15,806 bases of DNA, taken from DAIRDK01 sp035403225. Lineage in GTDB: Bacteria; Bacteroidota; Bacteroidia; Bacteroidales; FEN-979. A program made the translations under genes and the position numbers. The stretch covers positions 1-15,806 of the forward strand of contig DAONET010000045.1 of the NCBI GenBank assembly GCA_035403225.1, read 5' to 3'. Of this stretch, positions 1 to 8,052 are shown one piece after another. Positions within the stretch are counted from its first letter, which is position 1. Each line of letters starts with the position of its first letter. The notes under the pieces are model-generated. The model did not search any database. It saw nothing but the letters and a program-made list of their open reading frames with translations, and was not told the origin of the DNA.

Positions 1-1
1 C

Positions 2-1315
2 ACCCGCGTCCAGATCGCTCAGTTGAACATCAACAAGATATCCTCTTTTCAGGGTTTTTGGTCGCAGGATTTGTTGGGAGACAAAGATAAACTTCAGCAA
101 TCGAGGCAGACCATTAACGGTGATGTATATACTGTCGCCGAGGTCCGTAAAGTGGCGCTGTTCCCGTTAAAATCGGGAAGGCTGGTGATAGATCCCCTTG
201 AGATGGAGTGCCTGGCGCAAATCCGCCGTCAGAGCAAATCGAGAACCGGGGATCCGTTCTTCGATGACTTTTTCAACGACAGTTTCTTCTCCAATTCGTA
301 TGCCACTGTCGAAAAGAAACTGAAATCCAATGCGGTGGTAGTGAATGTCAAACCGTTGCCGGCTGCCGGGAAACCGGCTGATTTCAGCGGCGCTGTAGGA
401 AAGTTTTCTTTCACTTCCACCATCGACAAAACACAATATAAAACAAACGACCCGATCACCTTGAAATTTACGGTCAGTGGCGAGGGTAACATCCAGTTGA
501 TCGATAAGCTCAGTGTTTCTTTCCCTCCCGATTTTGAGGTGTACGATCCCAAGGTGACCAGTAATGTCAATACCAGTGCTACCGGTGTTTCAGGAAACCA
601 GGTATTTGAATACCTGATCATTCCGCGCAAACCGGGCAAATTCACCATCAAGCCGGTTCCTTTCACCTATTTTGATCTGAAAAAGAACCAGTATGTGACA
701 TTGATGTCACCCGAATATACCCTGAATGTGGCCAAAGGGAGCGGAGATCAGCGGATGGTTACCTATTCCGGGGCAGACAAAGAAGATATTCAATATATCG
801 GGAGTGATATCCGGTTTATCGTGAGCAAACCTTTCCGGCTGGACAACGCCGGCTCCATGTTTTTTGGTTCCGTGTGGTATTTTCTGCTGGTGCTGGTCCC
901 GTTGGTTCTCTTCTTCCTGATGTGGTTCCTTTGGCGAAAAGAGCTGGCCCGCCGGAGTGATATTGCCCTGATGAAGAACCGGAAAGCCACCCGGGTAGCG
1001 ACCAAGCGGCTACGGAAAGCAGAGTCGTTCCTGAAGCAGAGCAAGCGGGAGGAGTTTTACGAGGAGATATACCAGGCGTTGTGGGGATACCTGAGCGACA
1101 AGTTCAGCATCCCGATGGCGGACCTTTCCAGGGAGACGGTCAGTGAAACCCTGAAAAACAGGAATGTCACCGAAGAACTGATCAACCAGTTCATTAACAC
1201 CCTGGATGAGACGGAGTTCGCACGGTTTGCCCCGGGCGACAAAGAGGAGAAGATGGATGAGGTTTATCATAAAGCGTTGGAGATCATTTCGAAGATTGAA
1301 CGAGAACTGCGGTAA
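2..1315 (+). CDS. batD: BatD, aerotolerance/oxygen-tolerance membrane protein (5' end outside window)
   Basis: C-terminal 437 residues of BatD, a membrane-anchored periplasmic protein of the Bat (Bacteroides aerotolerance) operon. The family normally sits beside MoxR and the VWA proteins BatA and BatB; its molecular job is poorly defined. The frame is open from base 2, so the TTG at 23 is internal and the gene is cut by the window edge. Visible features are a phenylalanine/aspartate-rich stretch (DPFFDDFF, near residue 85) common in BatD, beta-rich domains with a G-x-F sandwich segment (GAVGKFSF near 131) and IPRKPGKFTI (near 207), one transmembrane segment at about 284-311, and a charged helical cytoplasmic tail with a Y-x-ALWGYLSDKF motif (near 357). 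The stop at 1313-1315 lies one base before batE, so the two genes are co-transcribed. Identification rests on motif recognition plus the batE neighbour. Confidence 0.9.
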   Translation, partial: TRVQIAQLNINKISSFQGFWSQDLLGDKDKLQQSRQTINGDVYTVAEVRKVALFPLKSGRLVIDPLEMECLAQIRRQSKSRTGDPFFDDFFNDSFFSNSYATVEKKLKSNAVVVNVKPLPAAGKPADFSGAVGKFSFTSTIDKTQYKTNDPITLKFTVSGEGNIQLIDKLSVSFPPDFEVYDPKVTSNVNTSATGVSGNQVFEYLIIPRKPGKFTIKPVPFTYFDLKKNQYVTLMSPEYTLNVAKGSGDQRMVTYSGADKEDIQYIGSDIRFIVSKPFRLDNAGSMFFGSVWYFLLVLVPLVLFFLMWFLWRKELARRSDIALMKNRKATRVATKRLRKAESFLKQSKREEFYEEIYQALWGYLSDKFSIPMADLSRETVSETLKNRNVTEELINQFINTLDETEFARFAPGDKEEKMDEVYHKALEIISKIERELR

Positions 1316-1316
1316 C

Positions 1317-2102
1317 ATGAAAAAAGATCGGACAATGGTAAAGAGGATTTTATCCTGTGTTGTCGGAGCCATTCTGATAATCCTTGGAAGTTTTTCCGCC
1401 AGTTATGGTTCCAACGTCCTGATAGAACGTGCCAACAAGGCTTACACCGACGGACATTACGAAGAAGCCTCCGGATTATATCAGAAAGTGATAGATGCCG
1501 GCAACGAGTCGCCTGAACTTTTTTATAACATGGGGAATACCCTGTTCAAAATGAATAATTTTCCCGGGGCCATTCTGTGGTATGAGAGAGCGAAGAGGCT
1601 GGATCCCGGTAACGAAGATATTGATTTCAACCTGAATGTAGCGAACACCAAAATTGCCGACAAGATCGAGCCGGTTCCCGAGATGTTTTACCTGCGATGG
1701 TATTATGGGCTGGTGAACCAACTGCCAACCGATGGGTGGGCATGGATCTCGGTACTCTGTTTCCTGGCCGCCATTACCGGAGCCACTTTATACCTTGTCG
1801 CCACACGGCTCTTTTTCCGCAAGACAGGTTTCTGGGCCTCAGCCACCTTTTTGATACTCTTTCTTTTCTCGACCGTCTTTGCCCTTTCGGCAAGGAACCA
1901 GGTTCATAATGTGCACGAAGCCATCATCTTCACCCCCAGTGTTACCGTGAAAAGTTCTCCCGACGAAAAAAGTGTCGATTTATTTGTCCTCCATGAAGGA
2001 GCCAAAGTCCGCATCATGGATAAAATAGGAATCTGGTATGAGATAAGGATCGCCAATGGCTCGGTCGGGTGGCTGCCTTCCGGAGTTATGGAACAGATCT
2101 GA
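1317..2102 (+). CDS. batE: BatE, TPR and SH3-like membrane protein
   Basis: BatE, 261 residues, last visible gene of the Bat operon. An N-terminal hydrophobic signal or anchor (about 8-30) is followed by TPR-type helices (about 33-112; A-x-Y-x-x-G-x-Y-x-x-A near 42, then F-Y-N-M-G-N and A-I-L-W-Y-E-R-A-K-R-L-D-P). Two transmembrane helices follow (about 140-163 and 171-192), and the protein ends in a bacterial SH3-like domain (about 205-261, ending GWLPSGVMEQI). This is the usual BatE order and length. The frame is open back to 1206 inside batD, but the ATG at 1317 immediately after the batD stop gives a sensible signal peptide and normal spacing. An ATG at 1335 (MVKRILSCVV) is the alternative start. 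No strong Shine-Dalgarno is present, as is usual in Bacteroidota, and no clear terminator follows. Confidence 0.9.
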   Translation: MKKDRTMVKRILSCVVGAILIILGSFSASYGSNVLIERANKAYTDGHYEEASGLYQKVIDAGNESPELFYNMGNTLFKMNNFPGAILWYERAKRLDPGNEDIDFNLNVANTKIADKIEPVPEMFYLRWYYGLVNQLPTDGWAWISVLCFLAAITGATLYLVATRLFFRKTGFWASATFLILFLFSTVFALSARNQVHNVHEAIIFTPSVTVKSSPDEKSVDLFVLHEGAKVRIMDKIGIWYEIRIANGSVGWLPSGVMEQI

Positions 2103-2114
2103 GGATAAATAATT

Positions 2115-2145
2115 TTTGCGGAATAAACTTTTTCGTTTATATTTG
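2115..2145 (+). promoter_or_regulatory. Bacteroidota-type promoter (TTTG-N19-TAnnTTTG) for the BNR/FN3 operon
   Basis: TTTG at 2115-2118 (-33 box) and TATATTTG at 2138-2145 (-7 box, exact match to TAnnTTTG) are separated by 19 bases, as described for the primary sigma factor of Bacteroides. A start near 2152 is inferred, leaving a leader of about 94 bases before the ATG at 2246. The spacer holds an AT-rich inverted repeat (ATAAAC at 2123-2128, GTTTAT at 2135-2140) that runs into the -7 box. It could be a chance match or a weak operator. Initiation itself is inferred. Confidence 0.7.
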
Positions 2146-2245
2146 TTGGTTTAAACAGCAGCCCTTGTGGCAATTGATGAGGATTTAACAAATCTGATTG
2201 GAATTAATAACCATAGCATAAATTTAAATAACTAAAACCAGGGAT

Positions 2246-5029
2246 ATGAAAAACAGACTTTTACCTTGTTGCTTTTCAGCGTTACTACTCGGATTTTCTC
2301 TTTTCCTGTTTTCTAATCTGACCTTTGCAAACGGACCGGACAAAACCGCAGGTTCTGACCATATTCAGAAGATCCGGCAAAATCAGGTGACAGGAACGGT
2401 AAATCCGGCTGATGTAATAAAGGCAAGGCTTCAATTAGAAAATTTGAATACCAAAGCCACCGCAGGTCTTGGCCTCGATTGGAAGTCGATGGGCCCCGCC
2501 AATTTTTCCGGCCGTAGCCGTGTCGTTCTTTTTGATAACACGGATGCCACTGGCTCTACACTTTATACCGGAGCTGTCACCGGGGGTGTCTGGAAATCAA
2601 CCAACCTCGGATTGACGTGGTCACGGGTAAATACCTCATCGGATGTAGTGCTTAATGTAAGCGCCATGACGCAGCTTTCTTCCGGAATGATCTACCTCGG
2701 TACCGGCGAATGGAGATGCGATGGCGGAAGCTACATGGGTACGGGCCTTTACAAATCCGAAGATGGAGAAAATTTCACTCTTATCCCTGCAACTGCACCG
2801 GCAACCGGTAATACAAACTCGGATTGGGCGTTTGTGAAAAAACTCACCAATAGTCCGACAAACGGACGCCTCTTTGCCATTACCAACCTGGGTGTTCGTT
2901 ATTCAGATAACGGCAATGACTGGTACACGGTAAAAGATGGTAATGCTACCGATGTAGTCGTTGGTCCCGACGGATGCGTTATAATGTCGGTTGACGGAGA
3001 AGTTTATGTCTCTGCTACCGGAGATGTCAATTCATTCATCAATGTTTCCGGTACCGGTTCCAATATGTTACCACTGGAAGACGTAGGAAATATCTCCCTG
3101 GCTATTGCTCCCAGCGATGCCAATATCATGTATGCTTCCATCGCCAAAGCATCTGACGGCTTCCTCCTGAATGTTTACCGTTCGACAGATAAGGGCGCCA
3201 CCTGGTCGGTGATCTTCCCCAGCAACTCTACCTGGGAACCTTTCTCGGACTTTGGTTGCTATGTAAACACGATTGTGGTTTTCCCGGATAATCCTGATAA
3301 AGTCCTCCTCGGCGGACTCAATGCATGGTGCGGGTATAAAGTTTCCGACAACGGATATTTTAACTGGGACATGGTATCCATGGGAATTACTACATTGGCA
3401 GGATATACCTATGTTCCTTTATTCCACTACAATTATGTTTTCAGCCCGGTGTCCTCTTTGCAATTTGCTATTGCCAGCGATCAGGGGATTACAATCGGAA
3501 CGATCATCGACGACAATTTTTCTTTCCAGACTACCAATAAAAACCTGATGACAACCCAGATGACTTCCGTAGCCTTTTCTACTTATAAAGATGCAGTTAT
3601 GGGAGGCGGAGTCAGTAACGGAATCCAGGTTATCGGAGCATTAGAGACCAACAACCAGAATTATGGGGTTGATCTGATTTCCAAAAATACAAACATCGAT
3701 TATTATACCGGTTCTTACTGCGAATGGTCGATGATTAACCCCAAGACGGTGTTTTATGGCGCTGCTGAAAATGCTTCTTCGGAACCTTATTACAGATCAG
3801 ATGACCTCGGCACCACCATATCACCTACTTTCCTTGGTGGGTTGACCAGCTCATTGACGGATTACCTCCCGATCAAATACTGGGAAAGTTTCCATTTCGA
3901 CAACGCAAAGGACTCTGTGTGGTATTACGCAACGGATACCATTGCAGCCGGTGAAACCATTACGGGTATCAGTGCGAATGTGAAATATCCGTTCCTCTGC
4001 ACCGCTCCGATCGATATGCTCCCTGGCGACAGTGCATTAGTCCCTGATTATGTACAAAGCCGTTTCTTTATTTACGGTACAAATGGAAAATCGGGTGTGT
4101 TCATGACAAAACAAGCTTTACAATTTTCTGTTGACCCCGATTGGTATCAGCTTGCTGAAACAAGCGCTCTTTCCTGCATGAACCTCTCCGATGATATGAA
4201 TTATCTCTGGGCCGGTACCCCCGATGGAAAGCTTTACAGAATTTCTAATATATCCCTGGCATACGACTCCCTTACTGCTGATCTTAACAGCCCGCAATGC
4301 GTGGTGGCTTCCGAAGAATTCGACATCCCTGAATTTGCAGGCCGTACTATTACCTCGATCTCTTTTGCTCCCGGTGATGATAACACCATGATGGTTACCC
4401 TGGGCAATTATGGGAATGACAATTATGTTTACATGACTTCCAACGCTCTCGATTCTTTGCCGACTTTCACCAGCGTACAGGGCAATCTCCCGGCATCACC
4501 GGTGTTCTCGGGCATTTTCGAAATGCATGGTGGAAACAAAGCCATCATCGGAACAGATATGGGTATTTTCACTAGTGATAACCTTCTTTCCGGAACCTGG
4601 ACAAGCGATTATACCGGACTTGGGGTAATCCCGGTCACCATGCTGAAACAGCAAACCATGAACAATGCCGTGGTTGAAAATTATGGAACCATCTATGCCG
4701 CTTCTTACGGCAACGGGATCTTCCGCGATACAACCTACTTCTCTCCCCTGGGTATTGATCCGGTTGTGGGCAATGACTTCAAAGCAGGTATGCTGAATAT
4801 TATGCCCAACCCGGCTAAGGAAAAAGCAACGGTTGTTTATGCTCTTGACAATTCTTCGAATGTCACCGTGTCCGTTTATGACCTTACCGGCCGGCTGTTA
4901 TTATCTAACTCCCTCGGGAAACAGGCAAAAGGACAACACTCAACGACTGTTGACCTGTCAGGACTCTCAACAGGTACTTTTATCCTGAAGGTAAATAATG
5001 ATTATGCCAAGGTTGTTAAGATTCAGTAG
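2246..5029 (+). CDS. Secreted BNR/Asp-box beta-propeller-like protein with T9SS sorting domain
   Basis: A 927-residue exported protein, probably a beta-propeller of the BNR/VPS10-like type. A signal peptide (1-28, cleavage after TFA) is followed by a W-x-x-x-GP-x-N-x-x-GR motif (79-90), typical of this Bacteroidota group, and by Asp-box-like turns: STNLGLTW (118-125), YKSEDGENF (169-177), YSDNGNDWY (219-227), STDKGATW (313-320, canonical S-x-D-x-G-x-T-W) and YRSDDLGTT (516-524). The C-terminus (about 846-927; NIMPNPAKEK, then VSVYDLTGRLL and LSTGTFILKV) is a T9SS type A sorting domain, so outer-membrane export and cell-surface attachment or release are predicted. No F/Y-R-I-P motif or sialidase catalytic set was seen, so no enzymatic activity is assigned; similar proteins are often loosely called glycosyl hydrolase or exo-alpha-sialidase. 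It is the first gene of a two-gene operon, 21 bases ahead of the FN3 protein. Confidence 0.8.
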   Translation: MKNRLLPCCFSALLLGFSLFLFSNLTFANGPDKTAGSDHIQKIRQNQVTGTVNPADVIKARLQLENLNTKATAGLGLDWKSMGPANFSGRSRVVLFDNTDATGSTLYTGAVTGGVWKSTNLGLTWSRVNTSSDVVLNVSAMTQLSSGMIYLGTGEWRCDGGSYMGTGLYKSEDGENFTLIPATAPATGNTNSDWAFVKKLTNSPTNGRLFAITNLGVRYSDNGNDWYTVKDGNATDVVVGPDGCVIMSVDGEVYVSATGDVNSFINVSGTGSNMLPLEDVGNISLAIAPSDANIMYASIAKASDGFLLNVYRSTDKGATWSVIFPSNSTWEPFSDFGCYVNTIVVFPDNPDKVLLGGLNAWCGYKVSDNGYFNWDMVSMGITTLAGYTYVPLFHYNYVFSPVSSLQFAIASDQGITIGTIIDDNFSFQTTNKNLMTTQMTSVAFSTYKDAVMGGGVSNGIQVIGALETNNQNYGVDLISKNTNIDYYTGSYCEWSMINPKTVFYGAAENASSEPYYRSDDLGTTISPTFLGGLTSSLTDYLPIKYWESFHFDNAKDSVWYYATDTIAAGETITGISANVKYPFLCTAPIDMLPGDSALVPDYVQSRFFIYGTNGKSGVFMTKQALQFSVDPDWYQLAETSALSCMNLSDDMNYLWAGTPDGKLYRISNISLAYDSLTADLNSPQCVVASEEFDIPEFAGRTITSISFAPGDDNTMMVTLGNYGNDNYVYMTSNALDSLPTFTSVQGNLPASPVFSGIFEMHGGNKAIIGTDMGIFTSDNLLSGTWTSDYTGLGVIPVTMLKQQTMNNAVVENYGTIYAASYGNGIFRDTTYFSPLGIDPVVGNDFKAGMLNIMPNPAKEKATVVYALDNSSNVTVSVYDLTGRLLLSNSLGKQAKGQHSTTVDLSGLSTGTFILKVNNDYAKVVKIQ

Positions 5030-5050
5030 TCACTATAAAAAGAAATTAAA

Positions 5051-6550
5051 ATGAAAAAGATATTACTTACACTGGCCACTTTCATTGCTATAACCGGTTT
5101 TGCCGGCAAACCACTGGTTTATACGCCATCGCAGGTGACACCCGTGGATAGCGCTGTAAGACAGATGCCCGATGCTATTGTTAACTGGAATGCTGTTACC
5201 GGATCCATCAATCTGACTTACGAAGTAATGATCGATACTACTGCCGACTTCAACTCGCCGTTAAAAATTGATGCTGTCCAGAAATTTACCAGCTATCATA
5301 CCAGTAACCTGCTCTTCGGAACGCGTTATTATTGGAAAGTACGCGCCATCGACGGTTCAGATGTTTCTTACTGGTCGCCGGTATGGAGTTTCGTGGTGTT
5401 TTCTGACATCGACCTGTATAAGCCGACCAACGGTGGTTCTGACCAGGAGCCCAATGTGAGCCTTCTGTGGAAATCCACCATTAACCTGGTTACCATTACC
5501 GGAATTACCGCCTTCGAGTATCAATACGATACCACACAGAATTTCAATTCCCCTCTGTTATTTGAAGGCACCGCTGAAAATGATGTTTACACGGTAGCTA
5601 CCGAGGGATTACGTTTCGGAACCACTTATTATTGGAGAGCACGCGCAAGACATGCGCTGGACATCTCCGACTGGACTGCTCCTTTCTCATTTACAACGCT
5701 GGATAAAATAACGCTTACCTCACCTGTAAACAATGCAACCAACCAAATGTTGGATTGCAAGTTGAAATGGAATGATATCGGTGGTATCCTTTCTTATAAA
5801 TATCAGATTGCTAAAGATCCCGATTTCACGGACATGGTTGTTGAAACAGAAACGGATACTTTCGCTGTCAATGCCAGCATGTTGCAATTTGGCGTGAAGT
5901 ATTACTGGAGAGTCGCTGCCCGGAACCTGTCAGATACATCAGGATGGGTCACTCCGTTTAACTTTACTACGATTAATTCCGTTGTTACTTTACTTCCTGC
6001 CAACAATTCAGTAGAAGTGAGCACGCTGCCTCTCTTTCAATGGACAGCCCAGACCGGTATCACCGGATATCAACTGCAGGTTTCTCCGGATGCCGGTTTT
6101 ACGAACCTTTTCCTTGATTATACCACTAACGATCCAACCAAAGCTTCGTACCAATTGCTGAAATCTCTCTCCTCGAAGACCACTTATTACTGGAGAATGA
6201 GAGCTTTCTCGGATGGTACCGCTTTAGCCGATACCTCCGATTGGTCAAACACCTGGTCATTTACTACTACTTATGGACTGGGTATTGATGAAACAGTAGG
6301 TACTTCTTTCAAGTTATCTCCCAATCCTGCCGGTGACAGAACCCTCCTGAGGGTTACTCTTGCCAAAGCTGCAGAAGGCGAGATCAGTATTATGGACCTG
6401 GTTGGAAAAACGGTATTGTCGATGCCTGTTGAGCTGAAATCCGGCAACAACAGCACGGAGATTGCCCTTGACAACCTGAGAAGCGGTGTTTATGTAGTGC
6501 GTCTCAACATCGATGGGAAAACGATGAATCAAAAACTGATCATCAAGTAA
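5051..6550 (+). CDS. Secreted protein with four fibronectin-III-like modules and T9SS sorting domain
   Basis: A 499-residue exported protein. The signal peptide (1-18, MKKILLTLAT... ending GFAG) is followed by four tandem FN3-like modules of roughly 90-100 residues (about 20-118, 119-217, 218-307 and 310-407). Each ends in a repeat of the form F-G-x-x-YYW-(K/R)-x-R-A...W...(W/F)-S/N-F: FGTRYYWKVRA (89-99), FGTTYYWRARA (189-199), FGVKYYWRVAA (280-290) and KTTYYWRMRA (376-385). The C-terminal part (about 412-499; SPNPAGDR, SIMDLVGKTVL, LRSGVYVVRL) is a T9SS type A sorting domain. No catalytic module is seen, so a binding or structural role at the surface is likely. It starts 21 bases after the BNR gene with an AT-rich leader, and a strong hairpin terminator ends the operon. 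Confidence 0.85.
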   Translation: MKKILLTLATFIAITGFAGKPLVYTPSQVTPVDSAVRQMPDAIVNWNAVTGSINLTYEVMIDTTADFNSPLKIDAVQKFTSYHTSNLLFGTRYYWKVRAIDGSDVSYWSPVWSFVVFSDIDLYKPTNGGSDQEPNVSLLWKSTINLVTITGITAFEYQYDTTQNFNSPLLFEGTAENDVYTVATEGLRFGTTYYWRARARHALDISDWTAPFSFTTLDKITLTSPVNNATNQMLDCKLKWNDIGGILSYKYQIAKDPDFTDMVVETETDTFAVNASMLQFGVKYYWRVAARNLSDTSGWVTPFNFTTINSVVTLLPANNSVEVSTLPLFQWTAQTGITGYQLQVSPDAGFTNLFLDYTTNDPTKASYQLLKSLSSKTTYYWRMRAFSDGTALADTSDWSNTWSFTTTYGLGIDETVGTSFKLSPNPAGDRTLLRVTLAKAAEGEISIMDLVGKTVLSMPVELKSGNNSTEIALDNLRSGVYVVRLNIDGKTMNQKLIIK

Positions 6551-6579
6551 AATCCTTTTCCGGCCTGGCGCCGGACCAT

Positions 6580-6620
6580 AAAAAAGAAGCCGTTCCAAAA
6601 GGGACGGCTTCTTTCTTTTT
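6580..6620. terminator. Bidirectional intrinsic terminator between convergent genes
   Basis: A 14-bp stem (6583-6596 with 6601-6614, one G-U pair) closes an AAAA loop. A T-rich run (6612-6620) follows on the plus strand, and the A run at 6580-6585 gives a U tract for minus-strand transcripts. It serves the FN3 gene (stop at 6550) and pyrE (minus strand, stop at 6636). A second, smaller hairpin (TCCGGC 6559-6564, GCCGGA 6570-6575) lies just upstream without a T tract. Confidence 0.92.
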
Positions 6621-6635
6621 ACGGGTTGGATAAGA

Positions 6636-7265
6636 TCACGACAGGCTGGTTTTAAAATCCCTCAGGACCTGCAGGTCTTTTTCCTGGATAAATCCACTTT
6701 CTACTGCTTGCGCAATCAATGTTTCATAGTCGGTGAGGGTGACCAGGCGACAAGCGGCTTCCGAGAACGCTTTCTGTGATTTGGGAAGATTATACGTAAA
6801 GATGGCCACCATTCCGGCAATTCTGCATCCGGCATTCTTCAGCGCTTCAACGACTGCCAGGCTGGATGATCCGGTAGAGATCAGGTCTTCGACAACTACC
6901 ACATTCTGTCCGGGACGAACTTCGCCTTCGATCTGGTTGGTCAGTCCATGGTCTTTCTTGCTGCTTCTGACATAGGCAAACGGGAGACCCAGCTCCTGGG
7001 CGACCAGGACACCCTGGGCGATCCCTCCGGTAGCAACACCGGCGATCAGTTCGGGACCAGGGAACTGATCTTCAATGGCTCTTACAAAATGCTGACGGAT
7101 AAAAGTCCTGATCTCCGGATAGGATAGCGTTATGCGGTTATCGCAATAAACAGGGGACTTGATCCCTGATGCCCAGGTGAACAGATCCTGAGGGCTCAAT
7201 TTAACAGCTTTTATTTTTAGCAATAAATCTGCAGTGATTTTTGCTGTTTCCTGATTGTATAACAT
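6636..7265 (-). CDS. pyrE: Orotate phosphoribosyltransferase
   Basis: PyrE, 209 residues, the usual length for the family. It joins orotate to PRPP to give OMP and pyrophosphate in cytoplasmic UMP synthesis. Visible motifs are the substrate region FTWASGIKSPVYCDNR (29-44), G-V-A-T-G-G-I (77-83), the flexible catalytic loop region YVRSSKKDHG (98-107), and the PRPP-binding motif VVVVEDLISTGSSS (122-135) with its two acidic residues and T-G-S. The ATG at 7265 gives a complete N-terminus. The gene is transcribed alone, ends at the bidirectional terminator, and is divergent from the unknown gene at 7354 across an 88-base gap. Confidence 0.97.
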   Translation of the reverse strand: MLYNQETAKITADLLLKIKAVKLSPQDLFTWASGIKSPVYCDNRITLSYPEIRTFIRQHFVRAIEDQFPGPELIAGVATGGIAQGVLVAQELGLPFAYVRSSKKDHGLTNQIEGEVRPGQNVVVVEDLISTGSSSLAVVEALKNAGCRIAGMVAIFTYNLPKSQKAFSEAACRLVTLTDYETLIAQAVESGFIQEKDLQVLRDFKTSLS

Positions 7266-7283
7266 GTTCGGTTTATTTTATGG

Positions 7284-7291
7284 CAAAGATA
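7284..7291 (-). promoter_or_regulatory. Possible -7 box (TATCTTTG) of the pyrE promoter
   Basis: On the minus strand, TATCTTTG at 7291-7284 matches TAnnTTTG exactly and would start transcription about 12 bases before the pyrE ATG. No TTTG lies at the expected upstream distance, so this is half a promoter. For the divergent gene at 7354, only a one-mismatch box (TAACTTCG, 7329-7336) was found. Confidence 0.35.
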
Positions 7292-7353
7292 CTATAAAGT
7301 AAAACGTAATAATTGACGTTTTTTCTTCTAACTTCGTACAAAATATTCTGTTA

Positions 7354-8052
7354 ATGGCTACCCCTACGCAACGTGAATTATTCAAACTCCTCAGAACTCA
7401 GGCGGGTTTAAAACAAGAGGTATATAACAAAACCCTCCACATTTTTAATGAGTTTAAGCAGGAGGCGGAGAAACTTCCGGCTCTTTTTCACCAGGAGAAT
7501 AACAACTCCGGCGAAAAAATCCTTTTTGAATACGTGGACCGTAGTCCGTTTGAATTTGATCTGAAATTCGGGGCCGATGTCCTGATCTTCATGATGCACA
7601 CCAACGTATTCGAGTTCTCGCGTGACCATGAAGTAATGAGAACCAGTTACGTAAAAGAAGATCCCCGCCGTTCCTACTGCGGAATCATCCAGATCTTCAA
7701 TTTTTTGAACGACTCTTTCAAATATAACCGGGTGAATGACCTGGGATATATGATAGGCCGGGTATTCATCAACCGCGAAATGCATTATTTTATTGAAGGG
7801 AAACGTGAAATCGGACTTCTCTATAATAACTTTAATACCTCCAGGATCAACAAGACTTCCATTACCGGCCTGATCCGTTCTGCTATGATGTACACCATCA
7901 ATTTTGATCTGTTGACACCCGACTTCAATAATGTGAAAGAGGTGACCGTGGCAGAGATGCAGGATACGATTGACCGGATGACCATACGAACCGGCAAACG
8001 GCTTGGATATCGTTTTCAGGCTGATAAAGCGAATGGAGATACACTGATATGA
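7354..8052 (+). CDS. Protein of unknown function next to pyrE and NUDIX gene
   Basis: A 232-residue protein not recognised as a named family. It has no signal peptide and no transmembrane helix, so it should be cytoplasmic. The N-terminus is helical and charged (TQRELFKLLRTQAGLKQEVY). The middle is mixed and rich in aromatic residues: FEFDLKFGADVLIFMMHTNVF, then EDPRRSYCGIIQIFNFLND and GRVFINREMHYFIEGKREIG. The C-terminus is again charged and helical (VAEMQDTIDRMTIRTGKRLGYRFQ). The stop overlaps the start of the NUDIX gene by four bases (ATGA, 8049-8052), so the two are translationally coupled and probably share a task. The start at 7354 is the first ATG after the divergent intergenic region. 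No catalytic motif is evident. Confidence 0.8.
   Translation: MATPTQRELFKLLRTQAGLKQEVYNKTLHIFNEFKQEAEKLPALFHQENNNSGEKILFEYVDRSPFEFDLKFGADVLIFMMHTNVFEFSRDHEVMRTSYVKEDPRRSYCGIIQIFNFLNDSFKYNRVNDLGYMIGRVFINREMHYFIEGKREIGLLYNNFNTSRINKTSITGLIRSAMMYTINFDLLTPDFNNVKEVTVAEMQDTIDRMTIRTGKRLGYRFQADKANGDTLI

Noticed and set aside
23..25. TTG as the start of batD
   Set aside because: The frame is open to the window edge and BatD needs an N-terminal signal and further domains upstream, so the gene is simply cut.
1206..1316. Upstream in-frame start for batE inside batD
   Set aside because: It would add 37 arginine-rich residues ahead of a normal signal peptide and overlap batD by 110 bases; the ATG at 1317 fits family length.
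2246..5029. Calling the BNR protein a sialidase
   Set aside because: Asp-box turns occur in many propellers; the F/Y-R-I-P motif and catalytic arginines, aspartate and tyrosine could not be placed.
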